A stretch of 64,000 bases of DNA from Perlucidibaca piscinae DSM 21586 (GCF_000420045.1 NZ_ATUE01000006.1:372001-436000); one strand, 5' to 3'; numbered from the stretch's first letter, positions 29,329-38,565 are shown. Program-made: numbers and translations. The notes: generated from the letters alone by a model not told the origin.

Positions 29329-31500
29329 TCAGGCGCGAGCGGCCTTGAGCTGCAGACGCGAGCGGTGCAGCACCGGCTCGGTGTAGCCGCTGGGCTGCTT
29401 GCACCCGTCGAACACCAGCTCGCAGGCCGCCTTGAAGGCGAGTCCGTCGAAGCCCGGTGCCATCGGCGTGTACAGCGGGTCGCTGGCGTTCTGCTGGTCA
29501 ACGATGATGGCCATGCGCTTCATCACGTCCATGACCAGCTCGGCCGAGACCACGCCATGACGCAGCCAGTTGGCGATATGCTGGCTGGAGATGCGCAGCG
29601 TGGCACGGTCTTCCATGAGGCCGACGTTGTTGATGTCGGGCACCTTGGAGCAGCCGACGCCGAGGTCGACCCAGCGCACCACGTAGCCGAGGATGCCCTG
29701 GCAGTTGTTTTCCAGCTCGGCCAGCTTCTCGGCGTCCGTCCAGTCCGGGTTGGCGGCCAGCGGCGGGTTGAGGATGGCATCGACCGGATCGCCGGCGACC
29801 AGCTTGAGCTCGTCCTGGCGGGCCTTCACGTTGACCTGGTGGTAGTGCAGCGCGTGCAGCACGGCACCGGTCGGGCTCGGCACCCAGGCGCAGGTGGCGC
29901 CGGCATTCGGGTGGGCCGACTTGGTGGCGACCATTTCCTTCATCTCGTCGGGCTTGGGCCACATGCCCTTGCCGATCTGGGCGCGACCCTGCAGGCCGCA
30001 GGCGAGACCGATGGAGACGTTGCGACGCTCGTAGGCAGCGATCCAGGCCTGCTTCTTGACGTCGTCCTTGCGCACCACCGGGCCGGCTTCCATCGAGGTG
30101 TGGATCTCGTCACCGGTACGGTCCATGAAGCCGGTGTTGATGAAGATGGTGCGCTCGCTGGCCTGGCGGATGCACTCCTTGAGGTTCACCGAGGTGCGAC
30201 GCTCTTCATCCATGATGCCGATCTTCAGCGTGTTGCGCGGCAGGCCGACGGCGTCTTCGGCAGCGGCGAAGAGCTCGACCGCGAAGGCGACTTCTTCCGG
30301 GCCGTGCATCTTGGGCTTGACGATGTAGGTCGAGCCGGTGCGCGAGTTGACCAGGGCGATGTTGGCCTTGTCGTTGCGCACGCGACGGGTGATCAGGGCA
30401 GTGATCAGGGCATCCATGATGCCCTCGAAGACTTCCTCGCCATTGAGCAGCACGGCCGGGTTGGTCATCAGGTGGCCGACGTTGCGCAGCAGCATCATGG
30501 AGCGGCCGTGCAGCGTGAAGCTGCCGCCCTGCGGGCTGGTGTAGCTGCGGTCGGCGTTCATGCGGCGCACCACGGTCTTGCCGTTCTTCTCGAACGACTC
30601 CTCGAGGGTGCCGGTGACCAGGCCCAGCCAGTTGCGGTAGCCCTCGACCTTCTCTTCGGCGTCAACGGCGGCAACCGAGTCTTCCAGATCCTGGATGGTG
30701 GTGACGGCGGCCTCGACCAGCAGGTCCTTGACGCCGGCCAGGTCATCCTTGCCGACATGGTGGCTGGCATCGACCTGGATCTCGATGTGCAGGCCGTTGT
30801 TCTTCAGCAGCACGCCGGTCGGGGCGGCGGCATCGCCGGTGTAGCCGACGAACTGGGCCGGATTGGCGAGGCCGGACTGGCTGCCATCCTTGAGGCTGAC
30901 CACGAGCTGGCCGTTGGCAACCGCATAGCGGGTGGCGTCGACGTGCGAGCCGGCGGCCAGCGGGAAGGTCTGGTTGAGCACGTTGCGGGCATAGGCGATG
31001 ACCTTGGCGCCACGGGCCGGGTTGTAGCCCTTGCCCTTTTCGGCACCGTCGGCTTCGTCAATCACGTCGAAGCCGTAGAGGGCGTCGTACAGCGAGCCCC
31101 AACGGGCGTTGGCGGCATTGAGGGCATAACGGGCATTGCGCACCGGCACCACCAGCTGCGGACCGGCGAGCACGGCGATTTCCTCGTCCACGTTCTCGGT
31201 GCTGATGCTGAAGTCGGCACCTTCCGGCACCAGGTAGCCGATCTCGGTCAGGAAGGCCTTGTAGGCGGCCTTGTCGAAACCGGGGTTGGCACGGTGCCAG
31301 GCATCGATGCGGGCCTGCAGGTCGTCGCGCGTGGCGAGCAGCGCCTTGTTCTTGGGGCTCAGGCGCGTCATCACCTGTTCGAACTGGCTCCAGAAGTCGC
31401 CGGCTTCGACACCCGAGCCGGGGATGATCTCGTTGTTGACCAGGTCGTACAGGGATTTGGCGATTGCGAGTCCGCCGTGTTGGATGCGTTGCTCAGTCAT
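29329..31500 (-). CDS. glcB: Malate synthase G
   Basis: Second enzyme of the glyoxylate shunt: condenses glyoxylate and acetyl-CoA to malate. The 723-residue length is that of the monomeric G isoform. Seen are EDSVAAVDAEEKV near residue 270, GRSMMLLRNVGHLMTN near 330, and FINTGFMDRTGDEIHTSMEAGP near 450, the region of the catalytic acidic residues. CAWVPSPTGAVLHALHYH, containing the redox-sensitive Cys region, lies near 600. ATG 31500 (MTEQRIQHGGL) matches the family start. It is next to a LysR regulator and the isocitrate lyase gene, so the shunt genes form one locus. Confidence 0.97.
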   Translation of the reverse strand: MTEQRIQHGGLAIAKSLYDLVNNEIIPGSGVEAGDFWSQFEQVMTRLSPKNKALLATRDDLQARIDAWHRANPGFDKAAYKAFLTEIGYLVPEGADFSISTENVDEEIAVLAGPQLVVPVRNARYALNAANARWGSLYDALYGFDVIDEADGAEKGKGYNPARGAKVIAYARNVLNQTFPLAAGSHVDATRYAVANGQLVVSLKDGSQSGLANPAQFVGYTGDAAAPTGVLLKNNGLHIEIQVDASHHVGKDDLAGVKDLLVEAAVTTIQDLEDSVAAVDAEEKVEGYRNWLGLVTGTLEESFEKNGKTVVRRMNADRSYTSPQGGSFTLHGRSMMLLRNVGHLMTNPAVLLNGEEVFEGIMDALITALITRRVRNDKANIALVNSRTGSTYIVKPKMHGPEEVAFAVELFAAAEDAVGLPRNTLKIGIMDEERRTSVNLKECIRQASERTIFINTGFMDRTGDEIHTSMEAGPVVRKDDVKKQAWIAAYERRNVSIGLACGLQGRAQIGKGMWPKPDEMKEMVATKSAHPNAGATCAWVPSPTGAVLHALHYHQVNVKARQDELKLVAGDPVDAILNPPLAANPDWTDAEKLAELENNCQGILGYVVRWVDLGVGCSKVPDINNVGLMEDRATLRISSQHIANWLRHGVVSAELVMDVMKRMAIIVDQQNASDPLYTPMAPGFDGLAFKAACELVFDGCKQPSGYTEPVLHRSRLQLKAARA

Positions 31501-31591
31501 GTCCGTCAGCCTCGTGGGAGCGTGTGTCGAATGCGGTGTGCCGCCCATGCCGCCACAGGGCGAGGCGGCCGGGTGTCAACTCAGGTGGCGT

Positions 31592-31620
31592 AGTCTACTC
31601 AAAACCTCGGGTGTGGTCAT
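31592..31620 (-). promoter_or_regulatory. Candidate promoter for glcB
   Basis: Minus-strand ATGACC (31615-31620) and TAGACT (31592-31597) are 17 bases apart, about 90 bases upstream of glcB. The -10 context GTAGACTACGC matches GTAGACTGCGC at the aceA promoter. Confidence 0.45.
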
Positions 31621-32621
31621 TCCCGATCAATGGCCTTGCGACGGCGTGGCGACCATTGTCTGCCCTCCTCGTCGCGCCGCTCCTGCTCGTTGATCTGGCG
31701 GGCGACATAGAGAATCAGGTGACGCAGCCAGCGGTGCGCCGGACTGTGCTGGAGAATGGGTCCCCAGGCCATCTTCAACTCGAACTCCGGGATGAAGAAC
31801 GGCGGATCCTTGACCAGCAGCTGCGGATGATCGCCCTGCAGACGGGCAATGCGTGACGGCAGCGTGGCGATCAGGTCGGTCTTGTGCGCGACCAGCGCCG
31901 GCATCTGGTAGTGACGGGTGTAGATGGCGATGTGGCGCTTCTGTCCGATGCGCTCGAGCGCGGCATCGATCTGGCCCAGCCCGCCCCGTTCCGGGTTCAT
32001 GCCGAAGCCGATGCCCATGCCGGTCTTGGACACCCAGATGTGCCGGGACTCGATGTAGGTTTTCAGGTTGAAGCGGTTGGCAATCGGATTGCTCCGGTTG
32101 ACGAGACAGGAAAAGCTGTCAGACCACAGCGTAATCTGATGAAATGACTGGGGAATCTCGTTGAAGCGGTTGATCGCCAGATCGACCTTGCCCTGCTCGA
32201 TGTCCTGCACGCTGACGTCGGATGGCGTGAGGAAGTCGAGCACCACGTCCGGCGCTTCCGACCGCAGCGCCTTCACCAGCGCCGGCATCAGGGTGGCCTC
32301 GGCATAGTCCGATGACATGATCCGGAACACCCGCTTTGATGTCAGTGGTCGGAAATCCTGCTTGGGTTCGAGGATCTCGGTGACCGCGGAAAGCGCCTCC
32401 CGAACCCGTGGCGCAAGCTCCAGGGCGCGCTCGGTCGGGGTCATTCCACTGCTCGAGCGAATCAGAAGCGGATCATTGAAAAGATCACGCAAGCGCTTGA
32501 GTCCGTTGGACATTGCTGGCTGCGTTATGCCCAGCTGCTCGGCCGAGCGTGTCACGCTCTGCTCACGCAGAAGCACATCCAGATACACTAGGAGATTGAG
32601 GTCGACCTGCTCAAGATTCAT
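31617..32621 (-). CDS. LysR family transcriptional regulator of the glyoxylate-shunt locus
   Basis: DNA-binding regulator of 334 residues with an N-terminal winged helix-turn-helix (about residues 9-68: LVYLDVLLREQSVTRSAEQLGITQPAMSNGLKRLR) and a C-terminal periplasmic-binding-protein-like effector domain (about 95-300). The sequence resembles the NodD/LinR-like branch. It lies between glcB and the divergent aceA gene, with a dyad overlapping the aceA -35 region, so control of acetate or fatty-acid growth genes is a reasonable inference but is not shown. ATG 32621 (MNLEQVDLNLL) is the usual family start; a longer frame to 32648 exists. Confidence 0.88.
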   Translation of the reverse strand: MNLEQVDLNLLVYLDVLLREQSVTRSAEQLGITQPAMSNGLKRLRDLFNDPLLIRSSSGMTPTERALELAPRVREALSAVTEILEPKQDFRPLTSKRVFRIMSSDYAEATLMPALVKALRSEAPDVVLDFLTPSDVSVQDIEQGKVDLAINRFNEIPQSFHQITLWSDSFSCLVNRSNPIANRFNLKTYIESRHIWVSKTGMGIGFGMNPERGGLGQIDAALERIGQKRHIAIYTRHYQMPALVAHKTDLIATLPSRIARLQGDHPQLLVKDPPFFIPEFELKMAWGPILQHSPAHRWLRHLILYVARQINEQERRDEEGRQWSPRRRKAIDRE

Positions 32622-32645
32622 TTGGTGAATACCGACAATCAGACG

Positions 32646-32665
32646 CATATATTTTGAAAATTATG
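32646..32665. promoter_or_regulatory. Candidate LysR-type operator between the regulator and aceA
   Basis: Imperfect dyad with outer arms CATA and TATG and an AT-rich centre, containing the T-N11-A pattern of LysR-type sites. It overlaps the -35 of the aceA promoter and lies 25 bases from the regulator start codon. Function is inferred. Confidence 0.4.
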
Positions 32666-32681
32666 CCACAGATCGTAGACT
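32654..32681 (+). promoter_or_regulatory. Promoter for isocitrate lyase
   Basis: TTGAAA (32654-32659) and TAGACT (32676-32681) with 16-base spacing, about 65 bases upstream of the aceA start codon. Confidence 0.5.
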
Positions 32682-32750
32682 GCGCGGGCTTTCTGCCGAG
32701 GCCGTCCGCAGATGACATCGGCTTCATCCAACCCTGAACAGGAAATCGTC

Positions 32751-34352
32751 ATGACGACTTACAAGTCTGCTCTGGAACACGTTCGCGCCGTCAAGGCCAA
32801 GCTCGGTGGCACCTGGGGCGCCATCCACCCGGAAGACGCTGCCCGCATGATCGTGCAGAACCGCTTCCGCACCGGCCTCGACATCGCCAAGTACACCGCC
32901 TCGATCATGCGCAAGGACATGGCCGAGTACGATGCCGACACCAGCAAGTACACCCAGTCGCTGGGTTGCTGGCACGGTTTCATCGCCCAGCAGAAGATGA
33001 TCGCCAACAAGAAGTACTTCGGCACCACTGACAAGAAGTACATCTACCTGTCCGGCTGGATGGTTGCCGCCCTGCGCTCCGACTTCGGCCCGCTGCCCGA
33101 CCAGTCCATGCACGAGAAGACCTCGGTGCCGGCCCTGATCGAAGAGATCTACACCTTCCTGCGTCAGGCTGATGCCCGCGAACTCAACGACCTCTTCCGC
33201 GCCCTGCAGAAGGCCGAAGAAGCCGGTGATGCCGCCAAGGCCGCCGAAGTCGAAGCCAAGATCAACGGCTTCCAGACCCACGTCGTGCCCATCATCGCCG
33301 ACATCGACGCCGGCTTCGGCAACGAAGAAGCCACCTACCTGCTCACCAAGAAGATGATCGAAGCTGGCGCCTGCGCCATCCAGATCGAAAACCAGGTGTC
33401 GGACGCCAAGCAGTGCGGCCACCAGGCTGGCAAGGTTACCGTTCCGCACGAAGACTTCCTGGCCAAGATCAACGCCGTTCGTCTGGCCTTCCTGGAACTC
33501 GGCATTGACGAAGGCGTCATCGTCGCGCGTACCGACTCCGAAGGTGCCGACCTGACCCAGAAGATCCCGGTCTCCAAGAAGAAGGGCGACATCGCTTCCC
33601 AGTACATCAGCTACCTCGACACCAAGGAAATCGACATCAGCGAAGCCGCTGACGACGAAATCCTGATCAAGCGTGACGGCAAGCTGCACCGCCCGACCCG
33701 TCTGGCTTCCGGCCTGTACCAGTTCCGCGAAGGCACTCAGATCGACCGCGTCGTGCTGGATTGCGTCACCTCGCTGCAGAACGGTGCCGACATGCTGTGG
33801 ATCGAGACCCCGACCCCGAACGTCGCGGAAATCGCCCACATGGTCAACCGCGTCAAGGAAATCGTTCCGAACGCCAAGCTGGTCTACAACAACAGCCCGT
33901 CGTTCAACTGGACGCTGAACTTCCGTCAGCAGGCTTACGACCGCTGGGTCGCCGCCGGCAAGGACGTGTCGGCCTACGACCGCGCCAAGCTGATGGACGC
34001 CAAGTACGACGGCACCGAGCTGTCCAACGACGCCGACGAAATGATCCGCACCTTCCAGGCCGATGCGGCCCGTGAAGCCGGCGTGTTCCACCACCTGATC
34101 ACGCTGCCGACCTACCACACCGCCGCTCTGTCGACTCACGAACTGGCCAAGGGCTACTTCGGCGAGCTGGGCATGCTGGCCTACGTGGGCGGCGTGCAGC
34201 GCAAGGAAATCCGTGAAGGCATCGCCTGCGTCAAGCACCAGGCCATGGCCGGCTCGGACATCGGCGACGACCACAAGGAAATGTTCTCCGGTGACAACGC
34301 CCTCAAGGCGGGCGATGCCTCCAAGAACACCATGAACCAGTTCGGCGGCTGA
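32751..34352 (+). CDS. aceA: Isocitrate lyase
   Basis: First enzyme of the glyoxylate shunt: splits isocitrate into succinate and glyoxylate. The 533-residue protein is about 100 residues longer than the E. coli enzyme, as is usual for the Acinetobacter/Pseudomonas type. The catalytic motif reads KQCGH rather than KKCGH (Cys near residue 222). ADIDAGFGNEEATYLL (metal-binding aspartates) is near 182 and YNNSPSFNW near 379. ATG 32751 has AGGAA upstream; a longer in-frame start at 32712 is less likely. Codon use is very regular (AAG, CTG, ATC), suggesting high expression. A strong terminator follows. Confidence 0.97.
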   Translation: MTTYKSALEHVRAVKAKLGGTWGAIHPEDAARMIVQNRFRTGLDIAKYTASIMRKDMAEYDADTSKYTQSLGCWHGFIAQQKMIANKKYFGTTDKKYIYLSGWMVAALRSDFGPLPDQSMHEKTSVPALIEEIYTFLRQADARELNDLFRALQKAEEAGDAAKAAEVEAKINGFQTHVVPIIADIDAGFGNEEATYLLTKKMIEAGACAIQIENQVSDAKQCGHQAGKVTVPHEDFLAKINAVRLAFLELGIDEGVIVARTDSEGADLTQKIPVSKKKGDIASQYISYLDTKEIDISEAADDEILIKRDGKLHRPTRLASGLYQFREGTQIDRVVLDCVTSLQNGADMLWIETPTPNVAEIAHMVNRVKEIVPNAKLVYNNSPSFNWTLNFRQQAYDRWVAAGKDVSAYDRAKLMDAKYDGTELSNDADEMIRTFQADAAREAGVFHHLITLPTYHTAALSTHELAKGYFGELGMLAYVGGVQRKEIREGIACVKHQAMAGSDIGDDHKEMFSGDNALKAGDASKNTMNQFGG

Positions 34353-34372
34353 TGCCACCGACACGGTGAGTG

Positions 34373-34402
34373 AAAAAAACCGCGCGCAAGCGCGGTTTTT
34401 TT
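34373..34402 (+). terminator. Terminator after aceA
   Basis: Perfect 13-bp inverted repeat (A7 CCGCGC / GCGCGG T7) with a four-base loop, 21 bases after the aceA stop. It can also act on the minus strand. Confidence 0.92.
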
Positions 34403-34580
34403 ATGGGCGTTCACGGCACCGTGACGCTGCAGGGGGTGTCGGTCGGGGCTCAGGTTTCCGGGCTTGCAGGAACACCAACGCCGGGTTCCACCCAGATGTG
34501 GTGTACGTGCATGCCGCCAACACACCCACTCCCTGTTCCGGCCGGAACCTCGGCAATCATCCGCTGCCGGGAACCGGCCA

Positions 34581-34613
34581 TGAAAAAACCGCCATGAAAG
34601 GCGGTTTTTTCAT
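34581..34613 (-). terminator. Terminator after the PF10118 gene
   Basis: Perfect 13-bp inverted repeat (TGA6CCGCC / GGCGGT6CA) with a six-base loop, just downstream of the minus-strand PF10118 gene. Bases 34403-34580 between this and the aceA terminator hold no gene that I can support. Confidence 0.9.
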
Positions 34614-34627
34614 TTCAGAATAGACGC

Positions 34628-35542
34628 TTAGTGCAGAGACTTGGCGCCCTTGACGAGGTGGCTGATCTCGCCATCAACACCGAACAGACGCTCGCGCCAT
34701 TCGGCAACCAGGGCGTTGGTGTCGTGATCGTTGGGATGGAAGCCCGGCTTGAAGAAGTCGAGGAACTTGGGCAGCAGACGCGTCATGCGACCCTGGCGAC
34801 CAAACAGCGACAGGAAGCCGCGTGCGTTGTTGCGCACATCGAACAGCTTGCCGTCAGCCTGCAGGATGCTGGCCGTGGCATAGGCCATGACGGCACCCAG
34901 AATGACCGTGGTCAGACCCATGGTGGCGACACGCACGGCATAGCTGCCGCCAGTCTGCTGATAGACATCCCAGGCGACCGCCTTGTGTTCGGTCTCTTCC
35001 AGCGCGTGCCACATCCACAGCGGACGCACGTCCGTGTTGATGGCATCGTGGTGATCCTGCTCGGCAAGCAGCTGTTCGCCGAGCAGCGCGGTGAAATGCT
35101 CCAGGCAGATGGTCGCGGCAAGATTGAGACGCGGGTGGATCTTGCCGACGGTGTCGAGCAGGAAGCGCAGCTGCTTCTCGAGACGCTCGGCCGGCAGCTT
35201 GTGGTTCTCGATGTAGGCATTGAGCACCTGGTGACCCTGGGTGTGCAGGGCCTCCTGACCGATGAAGCCGGCGATGCCTGCCTTCAGGTCCTCGTCGGTG
35301 ATCTGGTCGCGATAGTGCTTCACGGCACGCACAAAGAACTGTTCACCTTCGGGCAGGAGCACGGAGAATGCCGACCAGTACGCGGTCAGAAAGGCATCAT
35401 CGGCGTACCAGTGCTTGCTGCGGGTGTCTTCAAGATTCATCGCGACGCGACGCGGCGGAATGCCGACGCGGGCGCCCAGCGGTTGACGCGAGGCCGTTTG
35501 CTTGAGGTTTTCGGTGACATCGGTCGAAAGTGATGCAGTCAT
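34628..35542 (-). CDS. PF10118 predicted metal-dependent hydrolase
   Basis: A 304-residue protein of the PF10118 (COG3687) family, annotated as predicted metal-dependent hydrolases but of unknown reaction. It has repeated His/Glu clusters that could bind metal: QEALHTQGHQ near residue 103, LEHFTALLGE near 150, and HALEETEHKAVAWDVY near 185. One hydrophobic segment (about 205-228) may be a membrane anchor. The start is taken at the second of two adjacent ATGs, six bases after GGAGG. It is divergent from an AraC-family gene, a pairing that suggests local control, and the fatty-acid setting is suggestive only. Confidence 0.82.
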   Translation of the reverse strand: MTASLSTDVTENLKQTASRQPLGARVGIPPRRVAMNLEDTRSKHWYADDAFLTAYWSAFSVLLPEGEQFFVRAVKHYRDQITDEDLKAGIAGFIGQEALHTQGHQVLNAYIENHKLPAERLEKQLRFLLDTVGKIHPRLNLAATICLEHFTALLGEQLLAEQDHHDAINTDVRPLWMWHALEETEHKAVAWDVYQQTGGSYAVRVATMGLTTVILGAVMAYATASILQADGKLFDVRNNARGFLSLFGRQGRMTRLLPKFLDFFKPGFHPNDHDTNALVAEWRERLFGVDGEISHLVKGAKSLH

Positions 35543-35647
35543 CATGCCCCTCCGGATAAAGAAAAATCGGGCACGCCAACTGTGCTTTTGACCGGGTTCC
35601 GACAACAGGTTATTTTGGGACATCTTCTTGTCATTATGTGCCATTGA

Positions 35648-36685
35648 ATGATGTCATCGTTGGACAACCTCGATACACAAGGCCTTCCCGGCGCCTATGC
35701 CCTGCTCCTGCTGGATGTCACGCGGCGCTGGGGCGTGGAGGACCAGGATCTGCTCGCCACCCATGGCCTGACGCGCGAACAGCTCACCTCGCCCACCGTG
35801 CGCATCCCCATGGCGGTCATGAACGCCATCTATGAGCAGGCTCTGGTGCTGACCGAAGAGCCGGCGCTGCCGTTCTACATCGGCATGCAGATGAAGCTGT
35901 CCAGTCACGGCTTCATCGGCTTCGCCGCCATGACCGCCGACACGGTGGCGCAGGCGCTGGAACTGGTCGAGCGCTTCATCAGCCTGCGCATCATGGGGTT
36001 TTCCATCCGCCTCACGCGCCAGGACGAGCGCGCCAGCATTCACCTGGACACGGCCTTCAACCTTCAGCCCCTGCGTGATGGCGCGGTAGCCGCGCTGATG
36101 ATCGGTCTCGGCCAGATGGCACAGGTCGTCACCGGCCAGACCCTGTTCGGCGTCGCGGAAATCGACATCCCCTACAACACGCGCTACGAGTCGTTCAAGC
36201 ACATCCTTCCCGCGCAGATCAGCTTCGGCCGCCCCGGCAACGTCATCCATTTCGATGCGAGCTATCTTGACCTGCCACTGGTCATGGCCGACAGCCACTC
36301 CATGCAGCTGGCCGTCGAGCAATGCGAACGCGAACTGATGGCCCTCGGACTCAACAATCGCTTCATCATGCAGGTCAGACAACTGGTGAAGAAGGAGCCA
36401 CAAGGCTTTCATTCACTTGAAGAAGTTTCCGAGAAACTGCACATGTCTGAGCGCACGCTCAAACGTCAGCTGGCGCATGAAGGCACGACCTTTTCGGACA
36501 TTCTGGAGGACATGCGCCGGCAGGCCGCCATCGAAATGCTGGAGCGCGGCGAAGACTCCGTGGAACGCATCTCGGACAGCCTGGGCTACTCCGATGTCGC
36601 CAACTTCTCGCGTGCCTTCAAGCGCTGGACCGGGGCCAGCCCGGCGCAGTACCGGCGCAGCCTGGGCGCGACACCGGGAGCCTGA
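35648..36685 (+). CDS. AraC family transcriptional regulator with Arabinose_bd-like domain
   Basis: A 345-residue regulator with an N-terminal effector domain of the PF12625 type (about 20-210) and a C-terminal AraC/XylS DNA-binding domain (about 240-335). The latter includes SLEEVSEKLHMSERTLKRQL and the ISDSLGYSDVANFSRAFKRWTGASPAQYRR signature. Regulators of this architecture often control lipid or aromatic catabolic genes. It sits between the divergent PF10118 gene and the downstream fadL-like gene, either of which could be its target. Two adjacent ATGs (35648, 35651) are possible starts and the ribosome site is weak. Confidence 0.9.
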   Translation: MMSSLDNLDTQGLPGAYALLLLDVTRRWGVEDQDLLATHGLTREQLTSPTVRIPMAVMNAIYEQALVLTEEPALPFYIGMQMKLSSHGFIGFAAMTADTVAQALELVERFISLRIMGFSIRLTRQDERASIHLDTAFNLQPLRDGAVAALMIGLGQMAQVVTGQTLFGVAEIDIPYNTRYESFKHILPAQISFGRPGNVIHFDASYLDLPLVMADSHSMQLAVEQCERELMALGLNNRFIMQVRQLVKKEPQGFHSLEEVSEKLHMSERTLKRQLAHEGTTFSDILEDMRRQAAIEMLERGEDSVERISDSLGYSDVANFSRAFKRWTGASPAQYRRSLGATPGA

Positions 36686-36761
36686 GCCAGCTCTCGCTGG
36701 CCACGATCAATACATATGTCAGATTTTATCGGAATCTGCTCTTGCCCGTGCAGACACACTG

Positions 36762-36790
36762 TGAAAAACTCCGTAGATCCCCGTTATAAT
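36762..36790 (+). promoter_or_regulatory. Promoter for the first fadL-like gene
   Basis: A consensus TATAAT (36785-36790) lies 17 bases after TGAAAA (36762-36767). The predicted leader is only about ten bases and contains the AAGGG ribosome site. Confidence 0.55.
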
Positions 36791-36806
36791 AAGAAAAGGG
36801 TGCTAC

Positions 36807-38459
36807 ATGGGTTCCTCCAGCCTTTCCCGCTTTCCGCGTCATCTCCTCGCCGCCTCCGTTCTGATGTGCTCCGTCGCCGTGCATGCCGGCGGCTTCGACC
36901 TGCCCACCATTGCGGCATCACACCAGGGCACCTCGAACGCCAACGCCATCGAGGCCAATGATCCCTCCGTGCTGTACTACAATCCGGCCGGCATCACCCG
37001 CCTGCGTGGCACGCAGCTGTCGCAGAGTGCGTCCCTGCTGCTGCTCCGCGGCAAGGTCGAGGATCGCGGCACCACCGGCACACCGCAGCCTGGCCAGGAA
37101 GAGGGTCGCCCGCTGGCTGACGCCCCCTACAGCGATGGCAAGCCGGGCTCGTTCTGGCCACAAGTCCTTGCTGCCGGCGGTCTGTTTGCCACCACGCCCT
37201 ACGATGACATGGTCACCCTCGGTCTCGGCATCTTTGCCGCCGGTGGCGGCAACCTGAACTTCAAGAAGGACTGGGCTGGCGCCTACCATATCGATGCCGT
37301 CGCGGTCGAGCTGGTCAACATCAACCCCTCGGTCGGCATTCGCTTTGACGACAAGCACAGCGTGGGTGCTGGCGTGCAGATCATCGGTGGCCACCTGAGA
37401 CAGCAGAACCAGATTGATGTCGAGGGCGTCGCGCCCTACCTGCTGTCGCCCGTCATCGACAATGCCACGCTGGAAACCCTGCGCCTCAACAACGAGCTGA
37501 CCCAGATCGTCGGTCAGATCTGCGATCAGAACCTGCTGTCACCGGTCTGCAGCATCGACCTCGGTACCGTGCTGCCGCCCGACGTGACCCTGCAGCTTGC
37601 CGATGGTGCTGCTCCGCTGATCATCGACCCCAAGAGCACTGGTTCCGTACAGGTTGAAATGTACGGTTACGGTCTGGGCTACAACCTCGGCTACATGTTC
37701 CAAGTCAATGACCGTACCCGCTTAGGCATCGCCTACCGCAGCGATGTGGACATGAAGTTCCGTGGTGACCTGGAATGGGATCTCAATGACATCCGCGAGA
37801 CGCCGACCGGCTCGGTCATCGTCAGCGCGATCAATGACGGCAACGGCGACATCCGCGACTTCCTGCGCAAGTACCTGCGTCCGGACACCACCGCCAAGTC
37901 TGACATCACCATTCCTGCCCGTCTGTCCTTCCACGGCTTCCACCAGCTCAGCCAGAAGATCGACGCCATGTTCGACGTGACGCTGATCAACACCTCCGTG
38001 CTGGACGAAATCCGTGTCAAGTTCTCTGACAAGAGGGACCCGCAAGGCAACAAGGTCGTGCAAGGCGATGCCAGCGTGCAGACCAAGTGGCGCGACTCCT
38101 ACAAGGTGTCGGTGGGTGCCAACTACCGCTGGGATGACAAGCTGACCTTGAAGACCGGCTTCCAGTTCGACAAGACACCGGTGCCCGATGCCAATTCCCG
38201 TCACCCGGGCCTGCCTGACAGCAACCGCTACATGTATTCGGTGGGCGCCAATTACAAGGCCAAGAAGAACCTGAGCTTTGACGCGGCCTACAGCTACGTG
38301 ATGCTGGAAGACTCCAACGCCAACTACCGCGACGCCTGCCGCGGCGTGATCAACGAGAATGACGGCAGCCCCTGTACCGGCAACGGCGGCACCTTCCGCG
38401 GCCGCTTCTCGGACACCAGCATCCAGGTGCTGTCGGTCCAGATGAACCAGCGCTTCTGA
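36807..38459 (+). CDS. FadL/OmpP1/TodX outer-membrane transporter (copy 1)
   Basis: Outer-membrane beta-barrel of the FadL family, which takes up long-chain fatty acids or other hydrophobic compounds. The 550-residue precursor has a signal peptide (cleavage near VHA at residue 27) and the mature hatch start GGFDLPTIAASHQGTSNAN. NPAGITRL, near the conserved family NPAG motif, is at about residue 60. The sequence ends in the barrel signal NQRF with terminal Phe. An extra loop of about 60 residues (near 200-280) is mostly polar. A second family member lies 1.2 kb away on the other strand. Confidence 0.92.
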   Translation: MGSSSLSRFPRHLLAASVLMCSVAVHAGGFDLPTIAASHQGTSNANAIEANDPSVLYYNPAGITRLRGTQLSQSASLLLLRGKVEDRGTTGTPQPGQEEGRPLADAPYSDGKPGSFWPQVLAAGGLFATTPYDDMVTLGLGIFAAGGGNLNFKKDWAGAYHIDAVAVELVNINPSVGIRFDDKHSVGAGVQIIGGHLRQQNQIDVEGVAPYLLSPVIDNATLETLRLNNELTQIVGQICDQNLLSPVCSIDLGTVLPPDVTLQLADGAAPLIIDPKSTGSVQVEMYGYGLGYNLGYMFQVNDRTRLGIAYRSDVDMKFRGDLEWDLNDIRETPTGSVIVSAINDGNGDIRDFLRKYLRPDTTAKSDITIPARLSFHGFHQLSQKIDAMFDVTLINTSVLDEIRVKFSDKRDPQGNKVVQGDASVQTKWRDSYKVSVGANYRWDDKLTLKTGFQFDKTPVPDANSRHPGLPDSNRYMYSVGANYKAKKNLSFDAAYSYVMLEDSNANYRDACRGVINENDGSPCTGNGGTFRGRFSDTSIQVLSVQMNQRF

Positions 38460-38472
38460 GGCAATCGACGTG

Positions 38473-38506
38473 CATGAAAAAGCCGGCATCAGCCGGCTTT
38501 TTCATG
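38473..38506. terminator. Bidirectional terminator between fadL copy 1 and ttcA
   Basis: Perfect 15-bp inverted repeat (CATGA5GCCGGC / GCCGGCT5CATG) with an ATCA loop. Both strands carry a T-run after the stem, and both begin with ATGAAAAA. Confidence 0.92.
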
Positions 38507-38565
38507 TCTGGGAGATTCATGACTGGAACATGCCCGTCACCCTGCCGGTGGCCGGGCAGCCAACG

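Noticed and set aside
26489..29386. Open frame of 965 codons antisense to the acyl-CoA synthetase and DyP genes
   Set aside because: Spans two real genes, an intergenic promoter and terminator; no protein features.
32724..34364. Open frame antisense to aceA, same length as aceA
   Set aside because: Antisense shadow caused by the highly regular codon use of aceA.
34370..34597. Short open frame between the aceA and PF10118 terminators (MKKTARKRGFF start)
   Set aside because: Its start is the aceA terminator hairpin itself; no similarity and no ribosome site.
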